The notes below the pieces were generated by a model that was not told the DNA's origin, made no database searches, and worked only from the letters and a program-made list of their open reading frames with translations. A stretch of DNA of 62,682 nucleotides from Lachnospiraceae bacterium (GTDB lineage Bacteria > Bacillota > Clostridia > Lachnospirales > Lachnospiraceae). The translations under genes were made by a program, and so were the position numbers. The stretch lies in assembly GCA_017555455.1 (NCBI GenBank), contig JAFZGJ010000125.1, positions 1-62,682 of the forward strand. The letters run 5' to 3'. Below are positions 19,675 through 29,502 of the stretch, piece by piece; position 1 is the first letter of the stretch, and the number at the start of each line of letters is the position of its first letter.

Positions 19675-20699
19675 TAGGAACGAAATTGCATGATGGACAA
19701 GGCTTAGGAAATGCCATCTTTTGTTATGTGGCAACCCGTTGCGTTGCCAAAAAGCAAAATACAGAATTTGCAGTATTTGGAAAAGAACGTTTGTCAGGAA
19801 TCGCAGGCAAAGGAAATGGTCTGTATTTTATGGACCTGGATTTTGGAATTGAAGGAGTCTCTGAAGAGGATTTTGAACGAGTATACAATGAAAAAGAAGA
19901 CCGTCTTTTTCTAGGGAACTCAAAACATGATTGTAAACATGGCTGTTACATTACCGGTGTAGATGAGCATTTTATGGAAGTGGAAGATGGCACTTTGCTT
20001 CATGGAAATATGCAGGCGGAAGAGTATCTTCTTCCATACAAAGAGGATATTAAGGAATGGCTGAAAGTAAAGCCGGAGTATGATACTTATGAATTCTGCA
20101 AAGACAATCTGTGTGTCATTAATATCCGTGGCGGTGAGTACAGAGGAAGCCCGGAATTGTATGTAAATAAAAAATATTGGAAACATGGGATGGAATATAT
20201 GAAATCCATACGTCCGGATATGGAGTTTGTGATTGTAACAGATGATGTAGAAGGAGCAAATAAGATATTACCGGGAATTCCGGCGTATCATGGTACCTTG
20301 GATCAGGATTATATCCGTGTAAAAAATGCGAAATATTTGTTGTTATCCAATTCTTCTTTTGCGTTTTTTCCGGCATTCACCAGTGAAACAGTACAAGAAA
20401 TCGTGGCACCAAAATATTGGGCAAGACATAATGTATCGGATGGGTATTGGGCATCGGAACAGAATATTTATACCGGTTGGAAATATCTGGATAGAAAAGG
20501 AAAGGTGTTCAGTGCAGAAGAATGCCGTAAGGAATTGGAAGCATATAAGAAAAAAAGTTTAAAATATAAACGTATCAATAAAAAGCCGGGAGAATTTGTA
20601 TTATCATTGATGAGACTGGAGAGTAATATTTTATATTACTGGTCTTATGCAAAAAGAATTTATCCTGCAATTATGAGAAGATTAAAAAAGGAAATGTAA
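19671..20699 (+). CDS. Divergent GT11-like glycosyltransferase
   Basis: A 342-residue protein that lines up with GT11 fucosyltransferases by motif order: GQGLGNAIFCYVA in place of GGLGNQMFQYA, NIRGGEYRGS in place of HIRRGDY, and LSNSSFAFFPAF in place of ANSSFSWW. The second Arg of the donor motif is replaced by Gly, so donor specificity may differ or activity may be reduced. ATGA overlap with the ABC transporter gene indicates translational coupling. Function as a glycosyltransferase is inferred. Confidence 0.65.
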   Translation: MIGTKLHDGQGLGNAIFCYVATRCVAKKQNTEFAVFGKERLSGIAGKGNGLYFMDLDFGIEGVSEEDFERVYNEKEDRLFLGNSKHDCKHGCYITGVDEHFMEVEDGTLLHGNMQAEEYLLPYKEDIKEWLKVKPEYDTYEFCKDNLCVINIRGGEYRGSPELYVNKKYWKHGMEYMKSIRPDMEFVIVTDDVEGANKILPGIPAYHGTLDQDYIRVKNAKYLLLSNSSFAFFPAFTSETVQEIVAPKYWARHNVSDGYWASEQNIYTGWKYLDRKGKVFSAEECRKELEAYKKKSLKYKRINKKPGEFVLSLMRLESNILYYWSYAKRIYPAIMRRLKKEM

Positions 20700-20705
20700 A
20701 GATTC

Positions 20706-21470
20706 ATGGAATTTAAAAATGGTAAATTACAGCTTCCCAATGTAACGTTGGTGGCTATGAGTAGTGTAAATATGGTAGAAACCATTAAGGCAATGAAATA
20801 CAGCATGGAACGGGTTGACTTTGGAGAGGCGATTTTAATTACTCATAAAAAACCATTGTTTTTACCGAAAGGAATTACCTACAAACATACCTCAAAATTA
20901 ACAAACATTGATTGTTTTAATTATAAAATGGCATATGAACTGGGGGATTATATTGAAACCGATTTTGCCATGATTGTACATGCAGATGGTTATGTGGTTC
21001 ATCCGGAAAGCTGGAGAGATGAATTTTTTGAATATGATTACATCGGCTCTCCATGGCCTATGCCAAAGCCGGGGACGAAACATTCCTATCACGATATTCA
21101 TGGTAATATCTGCCGGGTTGGAAACAGTGTTTCTCTTCGAAGTAAGCGTTTGATGGAATTTCCCAAGAAAGCGAATCTGAAATGGGAGAGGGATGAAGAA
21201 GGATTTTATAACGAAGATATTTTCATTTGTTGTACCAACAGACATTTGTTTGAGGCAGAAGGAATGAAATGGGCTCCTGTAGATGTGGCAAAATATTTTG
21301 CACATGAGCATCCTATTCCGGAAGTACAGGGCATTATTCCTTTTGCATTCCATAAGTGGTGGGGTGCTAATGCGCAGTATCCGGTATTTAAGAATCCATG
21401 GAAGGAACTTTGGAAGGGAATTAAAAATATTCTCCGTCCGTTGTTGTTCTGGAGATATTTTAAGAAATAA
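20706..21470 (+). CDS. DUF5672-type putative glycosyltransferase
   Basis: A 254-residue soluble protein with the DUF5672 hallmarks DYIGSPWP, RVGNSVSLRSKRLM, NEDIFIC and FAFHKWW. Proteins of this family occur in surface glycan clusters and are regarded as glycosyltransferases. The D-x-D-like acidic positions lie in the IVHADGYV segment. It sits between GT11-like and GT17 genes in one operon. Confidence 0.72.
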   Translation: MEFKNGKLQLPNVTLVAMSSVNMVETIKAMKYSMERVDFGEAILITHKKPLFLPKGITYKHTSKLTNIDCFNYKMAYELGDYIETDFAMIVHADGYVVHPESWRDEFFEYDYIGSPWPMPKPGTKHSYHDIHGNICRVGNSVSLRSKRLMEFPKKANLKWERDEEGFYNEDIFICCTNRHLFEAEGMKWAPVDVAKYFAHEHPIPEVQGIIPFAFHKWWGANAQYPVFKNPWKELWKGIKNILRPLLFWRYFKK

Positions 21471-21487
21471 TTTTATGGAGATAGAGT

Positions 21488-22426
21488 ATGATATACGATT
21501 GTTTTCCTTTTTTTAACGAATTGGATATTTTGAAAATGCGATTGGAAATCATGGATCCGATTGTAGATAGGTTTGTGATTGAAGAGGCGGCTTATACGTT
21601 TTCCAGTGAACCGAAACCATTGTATTTTCAAGAAAATAGGGAGATGTTCAAAAAATGGGAGCATAAGATTATTCAAATTGTAGTGGATGAGTGTCCTTTG
21701 GGAATTCCGCCCCATGATATGGATCATTTCCAGAAAGACCATTTGCTAAAGGGTTTAGAACAGTGTAAAGAAGATGATATCTGTATTTTTAGTGATGTGG
21801 ATGAGATCCCCAATACAGATACGCTGTTGGAACTTTTCCCTAAGATGGAAATGGGGAAAATATACCATTTGGCACAGAGAATGTTTTACTGTTTTTTAAA
21901 TGCAGAAGAGGTTAGCGGGAAACTGCTTTCTAACAGCGGAGAATTTGAAGGTATAGAACGCCCTATGTGGCTTGGAACCAAAGTATTCCATTATGGAACC
22001 TTGCAAGGAAGAGGTTTTTGGGATTTGCGGGACAAGGAAGCTAAAGTAAATGGTGTGAGAGTTCCGAATGGTGGATGGCATTTTGGATATATGGGAGGCA
22101 ACGGAGAACGTGACCTTGCTAAACGTATCGGAGATAAGGTAGTGGCAGCAGCCCATCAGGAATATAATCAGGAAGAAATTCTGATGCAGGTAACAGACCG
22201 TATTATGACCGGTCAGGATATTTTTGGCAGAGATGCCAGGTTTGAATGTGTGGAGATTGACGAAACTTATCCGAAGTATTTGGTGGAGCATATAAAGGAA
22301 TATGACTTTTTAATTATGCCAAGGTTAACTCCTACACAGATGAAAATAACGAAGATGAAAATGAAAGTAAAAAGAGTGGGGCGTAAACTGAAAAGAGGAT
22401 TCAAACGTCTGCTCGGGAGAAGATAG
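21488..22426 (+). CDS. GT17 family glycosyltransferase
   Basis: A 312-residue protein resembling the GT17 beta-1,4-N-acetylglucosaminyltransferase family. It begins IYDCFPFFNELDILKMRLE, continues with SSEPKPLYF, and has the metal-binding FSDVDEIPN motif near residue 100. The basic C-terminus (KMKVKRVGRKLKRGFKR) may contact the membrane surface. GGAGATAGAG lies before the ATG, and the next gene starts at the base after its stop codon. Confidence 0.82.
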   Translation: MIYDCFPFFNELDILKMRLEIMDPIVDRFVIEEAAYTFSSEPKPLYFQENREMFKKWEHKIIQIVVDECPLGIPPHDMDHFQKDHLLKGLEQCKEDDICIFSDVDEIPNTDTLLELFPKMEMGKIYHLAQRMFYCFLNAEEVSGKLLSNSGEFEGIERPMWLGTKVFHYGTLQGRGFWDLRDKEAKVNGVRVPNGGWHFGYMGGNGERDLAKRIGDKVVAAAHQEYNQEEILMQVTDRIMTGQDIFGRDARFECVEIDETYPKYLVEHIKEYDFLIMPRLTPTQMKITKMKMKVKRVGRKLKRGFKRLLGRR

Positions 22427-23353
22427 ATGACATTTTTTTCGGAAAATAAGAAGAAAATAATGATTGTTATGTTTGTCGTACTTGGAATGGCAGCAGCACT
22501 CTGGGGAGTTAACAGCCTAAGAGGGCATGGCTATGGAACCATGGTGAAAACCTATATTCATTATTGGCTGAATCCGGTGGATTTGGATAAGTATGAGCCT
22601 TTAAGTGAAGGTATGGCAGAGTGGCTTAAAGAAGATACATTGTTGGCGCATGCCATGGGAGGAATCGGCGAAAGCACCTATACTAATTCTTTAGAAGCTT
22701 TTGAAGCCGCATATGAAAATGGTTTTCGTGTATACGAAGTGGATCTGGTGGTGACTAAAGTGGGAGAAGTAATCTGCTCCCATGAGTATCTGGATGAAAA
22801 CGGAGAAGTAATAGAATACTCTTCTTTTATGCAGGAGAAAATAGAAGATAAATATACACCGATAGATTTGAAAAAACTCATAGATTTAATGGAAAACTAT
22901 CCGGATGTCTATATTATGACAGATATTAAATGGGATAATTCCATGGGTAGTTCCAATGAAGATGTTGTTACTTTGGTATCTGCTTTGGTAGAAGAAGCAA
23001 ATGTAAGAGAGACGGAGGATATTCTGGAGCGTATGATTATCCAGATTTATAATCCCAAGTCCTATGAGATTATGAAAAGCATTTACCCATTCCGAAATTA
23101 TGTGTATACCCTGTATCACTATGCAAGTCCGATTTATGAAGAAATTCTGGGATTTTGCCTTGAAAATAATCTTCCTGTAGTGGCAATGGAAGAAAGCAGA
23201 GTCAGCAAAGATATTGTGGAATATTTTAATCAGTGGAATATTGAGGTTTTGGTGTATACCATTAACGACGAATCCACAGCAAGCAAATTACGCGATTTTG
23301 GCGTAAAAGGCATTTATACCGATTGGTTGATGCCGGAATGTGAGGAAGAATGA
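22427..23353 (+). CDS. Membrane-anchored GDPD-like phosphodiesterase
   Basis: A 308-residue glycerophosphodiester phosphodiesterase-like protein. One N-terminal membrane segment (about residues 9-28) is followed by the catalytic domain with LLAHAMGG, NSLEAFEAAYENGFRVYEVDL and the second His in ICSHEYL. Its first base follows directly on the GT17 stop, and its stop overlaps the LtaS-like gene by four bases. Coupling to a phosphoglycerol transferase suggests a role in trimming or recycling phosphoglycerol groups outside the cell. Confidence 0.8.
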   Translation: MTFFSENKKKIMIVMFVVLGMAAALWGVNSLRGHGYGTMVKTYIHYWLNPVDLDKYEPLSEGMAEWLKEDTLLAHAMGGIGESTYTNSLEAFEAAYENGFRVYEVDLVVTKVGEVICSHEYLDENGEVIEYSSFMQEKIEDKYTPIDLKKLIDLMENYPDVYIMTDIKWDNSMGSSNEDVVTLVSALVEEANVRETEDILERMIIQIYNPKSYEIMKSIYPFRNYVYTLYHYASPIYEEILGFCLENNLPVVAMEESRVSKDIVEYFNQWNIEVLVYTINDESTASKLRDFGVKGIYTDWLMPECEEE

Positions 23354-25272
23354 AAAATTCATGGAAGTATATCAGTGTAATTGCATCACTGGCGGTTCTT
23401 GCAGCCCTTGCTCTGATTGGAAGAGCAAGCATAACTTCATGCGTAATTTTTGCCCTCATAGTAGCAGGTATATGGGTGGCGGAAAAGAAAGAGAAAACAA
23501 TTCTTACGAACTATCTGTTGGTGTTGTTGTTAGCTGTAAGCAGCTATTATTTTAATGACTTAATGGCCATTGGAAAAGTAGTCACTCAGATTAATAAAGT
23601 AGGATGTTTAAATATAGTATTGTACTTAAGCATTTATATGTTTCTGGTTTCCATAGTTAAAAAATGGAAGATAACAGTGTGGATTCCAACAGTATTTTTT
23701 ATGATACTTGGAATTGTGAATTCCGTCGTAAAAGCGATTCGGAGTACGCCTATCAGTGGTGGTGATATTTTTTCTTTAAAAACGGCTATGACGGTGGCAG
23801 GAAGTTACACATTGAACTTTGATATGGAGTTTTGGTTAAAAACCGGTGCGGGACTTTGTTTCCTGGCAGGAGTACTTTTCTTTGTAGTCATTTACTTTGG
23901 GCAGTATCGGAAAGACAATGCCACATATCCGGTTAAGGTAAGAGCAATATTTGCAAGTCTGCCAGTTGCATTCTGGCTTTTGCTAATTGTTACCAACAGC
24001 ATCATTTCTTTTGGTGGTGTAAAAGCTGATTACTGGACTCATGAAACCAACGGATTTGCTTATAACCTATATCTGCAGTTAAAAGAGATTGTCATAAGTG
24101 AACCGGAAGAATATAAAGTAGAAGAATTACAACAGAAGTTACAGGAGTACAGTTCTGATGAAGCAGTTGCTTCTACAGAATATCCCAACATTATTGCTAT
24201 TATGAATGAAAGTTTTGCAGATTTGGAAGTGTTGGGAGAATTTGAAACTAATAAAGAAGTATTGCCGGTGTTAAAGAGTTTGCAAGAGAACACCATTCAG
24301 GGAGATTTGTATGTATCCATTTATGGGGGAAATACAGCGAATTCTGAATACGAATTTTTGACCGGTCAAAGTATTTGCTATTTTTCGGAGCGAGTAGTTC
24401 CTTATCAGATGTATCTTCACGAAGAGAAAGAAAATCTTTTTACCCAGATGAAGGATTTGGGTTATGAAACGGTATTTATGCATCCTTATGGTTCCTATGG
24501 ATGGAACAGGGTGTCTGTATATAATTATTTCGGTGTGGATCGGATGTTTTTTGAAGAGGATATGGATTCCTTAAACCATATCCGTCAGTTTGCAACGGAC
24601 AGCAGTCAGTATGAATTGGTAAAAGAATTGTTGGAAGAAAACAAAGACAGTGAGCCTATGTTTATCTTTGATGTAACAGTTCAAAATCATGGTGGATATA
24701 CCGGGGAAATTGAACAGTTGAAGAAAGAGATTTCTTTGCAAGGCAAGACTTACGAAGAAGCAGGTAACTATCTGAATCTGGTACATGAAAGTGATCGGGC
24801 TTTGGGTGAATTTCTGCAATATTTGGAAAACTATGAAGAACCGGTAGCCGTCATCTTTTTCGGAGATCATCAGCCGGCAGTGGAATCAGAGTTTGTAGAA
24901 GCTATGACGGGATATTCCTTAAATGCTATGCCACAGTCTGAGCGGCAAAAGATGTATATTACTCCTTATTTCATCTGGACCAATTATGATATTGAAGAAA
25001 AACAGGATGTGGATATGAGTCTAAATTATCTTTCTTCTTATGCAATGGAAATTCTGGGACTGCCCATGACGGGACATCAGAAATATTTGATGGATTTGTA
25101 TGAGAAATATCCGGTAATTAATACGGTAGGCATTATGGATGCGGCAGGAAATCATATCTCTTATGAAGAATCAGATGAGAAATGTGAAGAAGAAATAGAG
25201 AAATATCATAACATTATTTATAATTATATGTTTGATGACAATACAATGAATGATTACTTTAAATTGAAGTAA
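23350..25272 (+). CDS. LtaS-like phosphoglycerol transferase
   Basis: A 640-residue protein with five or six N-terminal membrane segments and an external sulfatase-fold domain from about residue 275. NIIAIMNESF holds a metal-binding Glu, GGNTANSEYEF holds the nucleophilic Thr of the LtaS family, and FFGDHQPAVE holds the Asp-His metal ligands. LtaS enzymes transfer glycerol phosphate from phosphatidylglycerol. In this locus the acceptor is more likely the surface polysaccharide than standard lipoteichoic acid, but that is inference. Confidence 0.87.
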   Translation: MKNSWKYISVIASLAVLAALALIGRASITSCVIFALIVAGIWVAEKKEKTILTNYLLVLLLAVSSYYFNDLMAIGKVVTQINKVGCLNIVLYLSIYMFLVSIVKKWKITVWIPTVFFMILGIVNSVVKAIRSTPISGGDIFSLKTAMTVAGSYTLNFDMEFWLKTGAGLCFLAGVLFFVVIYFGQYRKDNATYPVKVRAIFASLPVAFWLLLIVTNSIISFGGVKADYWTHETNGFAYNLYLQLKEIVISEPEEYKVEELQQKLQEYSSDEAVASTEYPNIIAIMNESFADLEVLGEFETNKEVLPVLKSLQENTIQGDLYVSIYGGNTANSEYEFLTGQSICYFSERVVPYQMYLHEEKENLFTQMKDLGYETVFMHPYGSYGWNRVSVYNYFGVDRMFFEEDMDSLNHIRQFATDSSQYELVKELLEENKDSEPMFIFDVTVQNHGGYTGEIEQLKKEISLQGKTYEEAGNYLNLVHESDRALGEFLQYLENYEEPVAVIFFGDHQPAVESEFVEAMTGYSLNAMPQSERQKMYITPYFIWTNYDIEEKQDVDMSLNYLSSYAMEILGLPMTGHQKYLMDLYEKYPVINTVGIMDAAGNHISYEESDEKCEEEIEKYHNIIYNYMFDDNTMNDYFKLK

Positions 25273-25292
25273 ATGGAGTAAGTAAAAATACA

Positions 25293-26501
25293 ATGAACAG
25301 TAAATTACTAACACAGGAAAAATTGAATCAATTAAAGAATGGCCTGTTTTATGCAGGATTAACAGGAGAACTCTTTATGGTGATTCTGGATAAGAGTAGT
25401 TACATGATCCAATACCAGACATGGTGGTTTAGGTTATTTTTTGTGATGTTTGTGGGAAAGGTTGTTCTTACTAAGTACAGCCGCAAAGAATGGATTGTTA
25501 TGGCACTCTTTGTTCTCATGGGACTATGTTCATATGTATGTACCGATAGGGAAGAAATTATCCGTGTGGTGGCATTATGTGCTGCCTGTAAAGGAATGGA
25601 CGCCAAAAAAGTGTTATCCTATGCTTTCAAAGTAACATTAGTAGGTTGTCTTGTAATTATGGGCCTATCTGTTCTGGGTATTTATGGTGACATATCTTTA
25701 ACGGATAAATTCCGTAATGATATTTTAGAAACCAGATATACCTTTGGTATGGGACATCCCAATGCCTTCCATTGCATGGTGCTAATGTTGACACTATTGT
25801 GGATTTATCTTAAATTTGATAAACTAAATCTGTATACATTGGGAATTCTTATGGGAATCAATGTGTTGGCGTATTGTTTTTCTACTTCCCGCATGGGACT
25901 TATGACAACGGCTATATCCATTATGGTAGCAGCCTTTTTTGTCTATTGTCGTAGCTTAAGAGACCAAAAATGGGTATACATATTTGGCTGTTTTGCCCTT
26001 GCTATGACAGTAGTTTTGGCAGTGGTGGTGGCTTGGTATGGAGTAGGATTTAATTATAAAGGTTGGAGACATTTGTGGCTGGATAAAATTGATTTTACTA
26101 TTTTCTCGGCCAGACTTCGTTATGCCTACTTTAGAGCAGATTTGACAAGATGGAGTTTGTTTTCCTGTCCGGATAATACCAGATATTTTGATATGGGAAT
26201 TGTCAGATTGTTTTATTGGTATGGAATTATTCCGGGGCTTGCTTATATGTATCTGAATGGAGCGCTGCTTTGGAACAGTAGAAAAAGAGGGGATTATGGA
26301 ATCTATGTAATGGTTCTGATGTTTGCTTTCTATCAGTTGTTTGAAGCCCATACCATTTCCGTATTTAATGGTAGGAATTATGTTTTGATTTTACTTGGAG
26401 TGTATATTAGCGAAATACTTCATCTGGAAGGAACGGAAGAGGTTTATTGGTGGCAGTTTCTTTCCCTTAAGAAAAGAACAGAAATAAACAAAAATAATTA
26501 A
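25293..26501 (+). CDS. Wzy-like polysaccharide polymerase
   Basis: A 402-residue protein with ten to eleven membrane segments. The RYTFGMGHPNAFH loop and the later STSRMG segment are typical of Firmicutes O-antigen-ligase/polymerase-like proteins. It would polymerise lipid-linked repeat units outside the membrane, together with the flippase at 33797. The ribosome site (GGAG) is about 14 bases before the ATG and therefore weak. Confidence 0.72.
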   Translation: MNSKLLTQEKLNQLKNGLFYAGLTGELFMVILDKSSYMIQYQTWWFRLFFVMFVGKVVLTKYSRKEWIVMALFVLMGLCSYVCTDREEIIRVVALCAACKGMDAKKVLSYAFKVTLVGCLVIMGLSVLGIYGDISLTDKFRNDILETRYTFGMGHPNAFHCMVLMLTLLWIYLKFDKLNLYTLGILMGINVLAYCFSTSRMGLMTTAISIMVAAFFVYCRSLRDQKWVYIFGCFALAMTVVLAVVVAWYGVGFNYKGWRHLWLDKIDFTIFSARLRYAYFRADLTRWSLFSCPDNTRYFDMGIVRLFYWYGIIPGLAYMYLNGALLWNSRKRGDYGIYVMVLMFAFYQLFEAHTISVFNGRNYVLILLGVYISEILHLEGTEEVYWWQFLSLKKRTEINKNN

Positions 26502-26512
26502 TAGGAACTAGT

Positions 26513-27439
26513 ATGAAAAAATATGGATTGAATCAATATTTAAAAAGTTGCATTGGTATCTTAGTTGCGACAATAGTGACAGCAGCGATTATTGTTGCAG
26601 TAAATGTATCAGTTGCCGGTGAAGGCGCCTTGGGAGATTTGTACTTCATTGATGTGGAGCGTATTCTGGATAAAGGGGAACAGGTAAAGATAATACATTT
26701 TGGAGCTTCCACAGCCCAAAGTGGTATTGACAGAAATGTATTTCCGGAAGTGGAGCTAATGGCAACCAGTGCCCAGAGTTTGGAAGAACTAATTTTATTA
26801 TTAGATTATCTGGAACAAAAAGGTTATTCCTATACCAAAGATAATTATTTGTTGCTGGATATGGGAACCAGTACCATACGTAAAGTGAAGTATCATAATA
26901 TGGCAGCAGTAGCTAACATTAATACCTGGGGAGATTTTTATGTAAATCAGGATTTGGAATTGAAACGTAAAAGTTACTGGACTTCAGCTATTAAGAGATA
27001 CTTATTTGCCATTGAACATAACATAGACACTTTAGTAGACAAGTTGACTTTAAAAGTGCAGGCTTTGGAAGATAGTTCCGAGGTATATGAAGCTCAGCTT
27101 AACGAGTGGAATACTTTTACAAAGGATTTCGAATATATTGACGAGGAACAGAAAAAGGAATTTGAAGATAAGATTCTTGAATTAGAACAAAGGACCAATG
27201 TGGTTGTGAATTTTGTGTATATTACACAGGCTCATGCAGATTCTAATGAAGGAATTATCTTTAACCAATATATTGACGAAGAATTAAAACCATTCTTGAA
27301 GGAGCATGGCATTTCTTATATTGACAGCAGAAATGTATTTGCCTGGGAAGATTATGAAGACCGTGCCCATCTTACGAAAGAAGGACAATTAAAATATACA
27401 GATTTTATGAAGGAAGAATTTTCCCGGATTATGCAGTAG
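26513..27439 (+). CDS. SGNH-like membrane-anchored protein (DltD-like role)
   Basis: A 308-residue protein with an N-terminal anchor (about residues 13-33) and an external SGNH-like domain. HFGASTAQSGID has the block I Ser and EDRAHLTKEGQ the terminal Asp-x-x-His. Immediately downstream lie FkbH-like, ACP and MBOAT genes. I infer that it accepts the acyl group from the MBOAT/microprotein pair and moves it to the polymer, as DltD does in the Dlt pathway. No overall similarity to DltD is claimed. Confidence 0.7.
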   Translation: MKKYGLNQYLKSCIGILVATIVTAAIIVAVNVSVAGEGALGDLYFIDVERILDKGEQVKIIHFGASTAQSGIDRNVFPEVELMATSAQSLEELILLLDYLEQKGYSYTKDNYLLLDMGTSTIRKVKYHNMAAVANINTWGDFYVNQDLELKRKSYWTSAIKRYLFAIEHNIDTLVDKLTLKVQALEDSSEVYEAQLNEWNTFTKDFEYIDEEQKKEFEDKILELEQRTNVVVNFVYITQAHADSNEGIIFNQYIDEELKPFLKEHGISYIDSRNVFAWEDYEDRAHLTKEGQLKYTDFMKEEFSRIMQ

Positions 27440-27478
27440 AAGGGAGTGGCTGTAATAACAGCGGAATGTGAGGAAGAA

Positions 27479-29227
27479 ATGAACGTTTGGAACATAGATG
27501 AAATACCAAAGCTTTTAAAACTGGCAAGGCGTTATGCTAAGTCTTATGTGACGGGAGAAAAGGATTTAAAGATTGCGGTTCTTGGTTCTTACAGCATACA
27601 GCATTTTGTAAGTGTGTTACGTTTCCTTTTGCACGAAGAAGGTATTGATGCCAATATTTATGAAGGAGAATACGATGGTATTTTAATGGATGTGTTAAAT
27701 GAAGATTCTGAGTTATATCAGTTCAAACCATCCATGGTAATATTGTTACCATCTATCAAGGACATTAAGGAATTTCCCATACTTGGAAGTGATGCGGAAA
27801 GTATAGAGCAATTGGCAGACAAGCAGGTGAAGCTGTATCAGGGTATCTGGAACAAATTAGAAGCTTCTTTGGGGTGCCAGATACTTCAGGCTAATTTTGT
27901 GCTTCCTATTGAGAGAGCCTTGGGAAATTTGGAATCTAATTATGAATATTCCCGTTCTTATTATTACAAGAAGATTAATACTAAGTTAGAACGAAAACGT
28001 GGCGGTAATGTGACAATTATAGATATGGATTATTGGGCAGGAGTGGTTGGTAAAATCAACTGGTTTGATAATTCCTCCTATTATTTATCTAAAACAGGAT
28101 TCCGCATGGACTATATTGGAATCGTTGCAGAGGTGTTCGTAAAACAAATCTTGGCATTAACCGGCAAGGTAAAAAAATGCTTAGTATTAGATTTGGATAA
28201 TACCCTTTGGGGGGGAGTGGTAGGCGATGACGGATGTATGGGAATCCAGTTAGATCCTAACAATGCCATAGGAGAAGCCTACAGAGCTTTTCAACAGTAT
28301 GTATTACAGTTAAAAGAACGAGGAGTTATTTTGGCGGTATGCAGTAAGAATGAAGAGGATATTGCCAAAGAACCTTTTGAAAAAAATGACAAGATGATTT
28401 TAAAACTGGATGATATCTCCTGTTTTATTGCTAACTGGGAAGACAAAGCCGGTAATATTCGAACCATTGCATCTAAATTAAATATTGGGGTAGATTCTCT
28501 GGTATTCTTTGATGATAATCCGGCAGAGAGGGAAATCGTGAAAAAATTTGTACCGGAAGTTCTGGTAGTAGATGTACCGGAAGACCCGGCAGATTATGTA
28601 CAAGCGTTGTCCTTATGTATGCCATTCGAATGGGGACAGTTGACAGGAGAAGATTTCAAACGTACACAGTCTTACTTGCAAAACAGCAAACGTCAGGAAC
28701 TGGAAAGCAGCTTTGTCAATTATGATGAGTATTTGCAGGCATTGGATATGGTTGGCAGTGTGGAAGAAATTGATGCGTTCAGTAAGGAACGTTTTGCACA
28801 GTTAATTAACAAATCCAATCAGTTTAACCTTCGTACCATCCGATATACGGAAGCTGCTATCGAGCAGATGATGCAGGAAGAGGACACAAAGCTTTTAGCG
28901 GTGTCTTTGAAAGACAAATTCAGTGATTATGGAATTATTTCTTGTATTATACTGAAAAAGAACGGAGAGGAATGCTTTGCTGATACCTGGGTTATGAGTT
29001 GCCGTGTATTAAAAAGAGGTGTGGAAGAATTTGCATTCTCCCATGTTTGCGATGTGGCAAGAGAGATGGGATGCAGCAGACTGGTGGGAGAATATATTCC
29101 GACCCAGAAGAACCGCATGGTAAAAGATTTCTATCCGGGATTAGGATTTGAAAAATTAAGCGAAAATAAATATGTATATGATTTAACAAAAGTTTATGAC
29201 AAAAAGATTTGGATAAAGGAGAACTAA
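27479..29227 (+). CDS. FkbH-like HAD-IIIC protein (acyl-ACP loading)
   Basis: A 582-residue protein of the FkbH family. An N-terminal SGNH-like region is followed by the HAD-IIIC domain with LDLDNTLWGGVVGDDG and FFDDNPAERE, then a GNAT-like C-terminal domain. FkbH proteins load a three-carbon unit such as D-glyceryl from 1,3-bisphosphoglycerate onto an ACP. An ACP gene follows three bases later, which fits. A GTG at 27446 is in frame, but the ATG at 27479 directly follows GAGGAAG and is preferred. The loaded acyl group is not proven. Confidence 0.82.
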   Translation: MNVWNIDEIPKLLKLARRYAKSYVTGEKDLKIAVLGSYSIQHFVSVLRFLLHEEGIDANIYEGEYDGILMDVLNEDSELYQFKPSMVILLPSIKDIKEFPILGSDAESIEQLADKQVKLYQGIWNKLEASLGCQILQANFVLPIERALGNLESNYEYSRSYYYKKINTKLERKRGGNVTIIDMDYWAGVVGKINWFDNSSYYLSKTGFRMDYIGIVAEVFVKQILALTGKVKKCLVLDLDNTLWGGVVGDDGCMGIQLDPNNAIGEAYRAFQQYVLQLKERGVILAVCSKNEEDIAKEPFEKNDKMILKLDDISCFIANWEDKAGNIRTIASKLNIGVDSLVFFDDNPAEREIVKKFVPEVLVVDVPEDPADYVQALSLCMPFEWGQLTGEDFKRTQSYLQNSKRQELESSFVNYDEYLQALDMVGSVEEIDAFSKERFAQLINKSNQFNLRTIRYTEAAIEQMMQEEDTKLLAVSLKDKFSDYGIISCIILKKNGEECFADTWVMSCRVLKRGVEEFAFSHVCDVAREMGCSRLVGEYIPTQKNRMVKDFYPGLGFEKLSENKYVYDLTKVYDKKIWIKEN

Positions 29228-29230
29228 AAA

Positions 29231-29464
29231 ATGAATGTAAAAGAAACTTTAACAGAAGTATTTCAGGATGTATTTGATGATGACGAATTAGAACTTTTTG
29301 ATGAAATGACAGCAGAATATGTGGAAGAATGGACATCTCTTACACATATTCAGTTAATCGTGGCTGTAGAAAAGAAATTTGGTGTGAAATTTACTACAGT
29401 AGAAGTTATGAAATTGAAAAATGTAGGCGAATTTATTGCATTAATTGAAAAGAAATTAGCATAA
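29231..29464 (+). CDS. Acyl carrier protein
   Basis: A 77-residue acidic protein of ACP length. The phosphopantetheine attachment Ser is in EEWTSLTHIQLI, where the usual Asp before the Ser is Thr. It is preceded by AAAGGAGAA and lies between the FkbH-like and MBOAT genes. It would present the acyl thioester to the cytoplasmic face of the MBOAT, the part played by DltC in the Dlt pathway. Confidence 0.88.
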   Translation: MNVKETLTEVFQDVFDDDELELFDEMTAEYVEEWTSLTHIQLIVAVEKKFGVKFTTVEVMKLKNVGEFIALIEKKLA

Positions 29465-29502
29465 TTCATGATGAAATTTAAGAACATGAAATAAGGAGAA
29501 CT

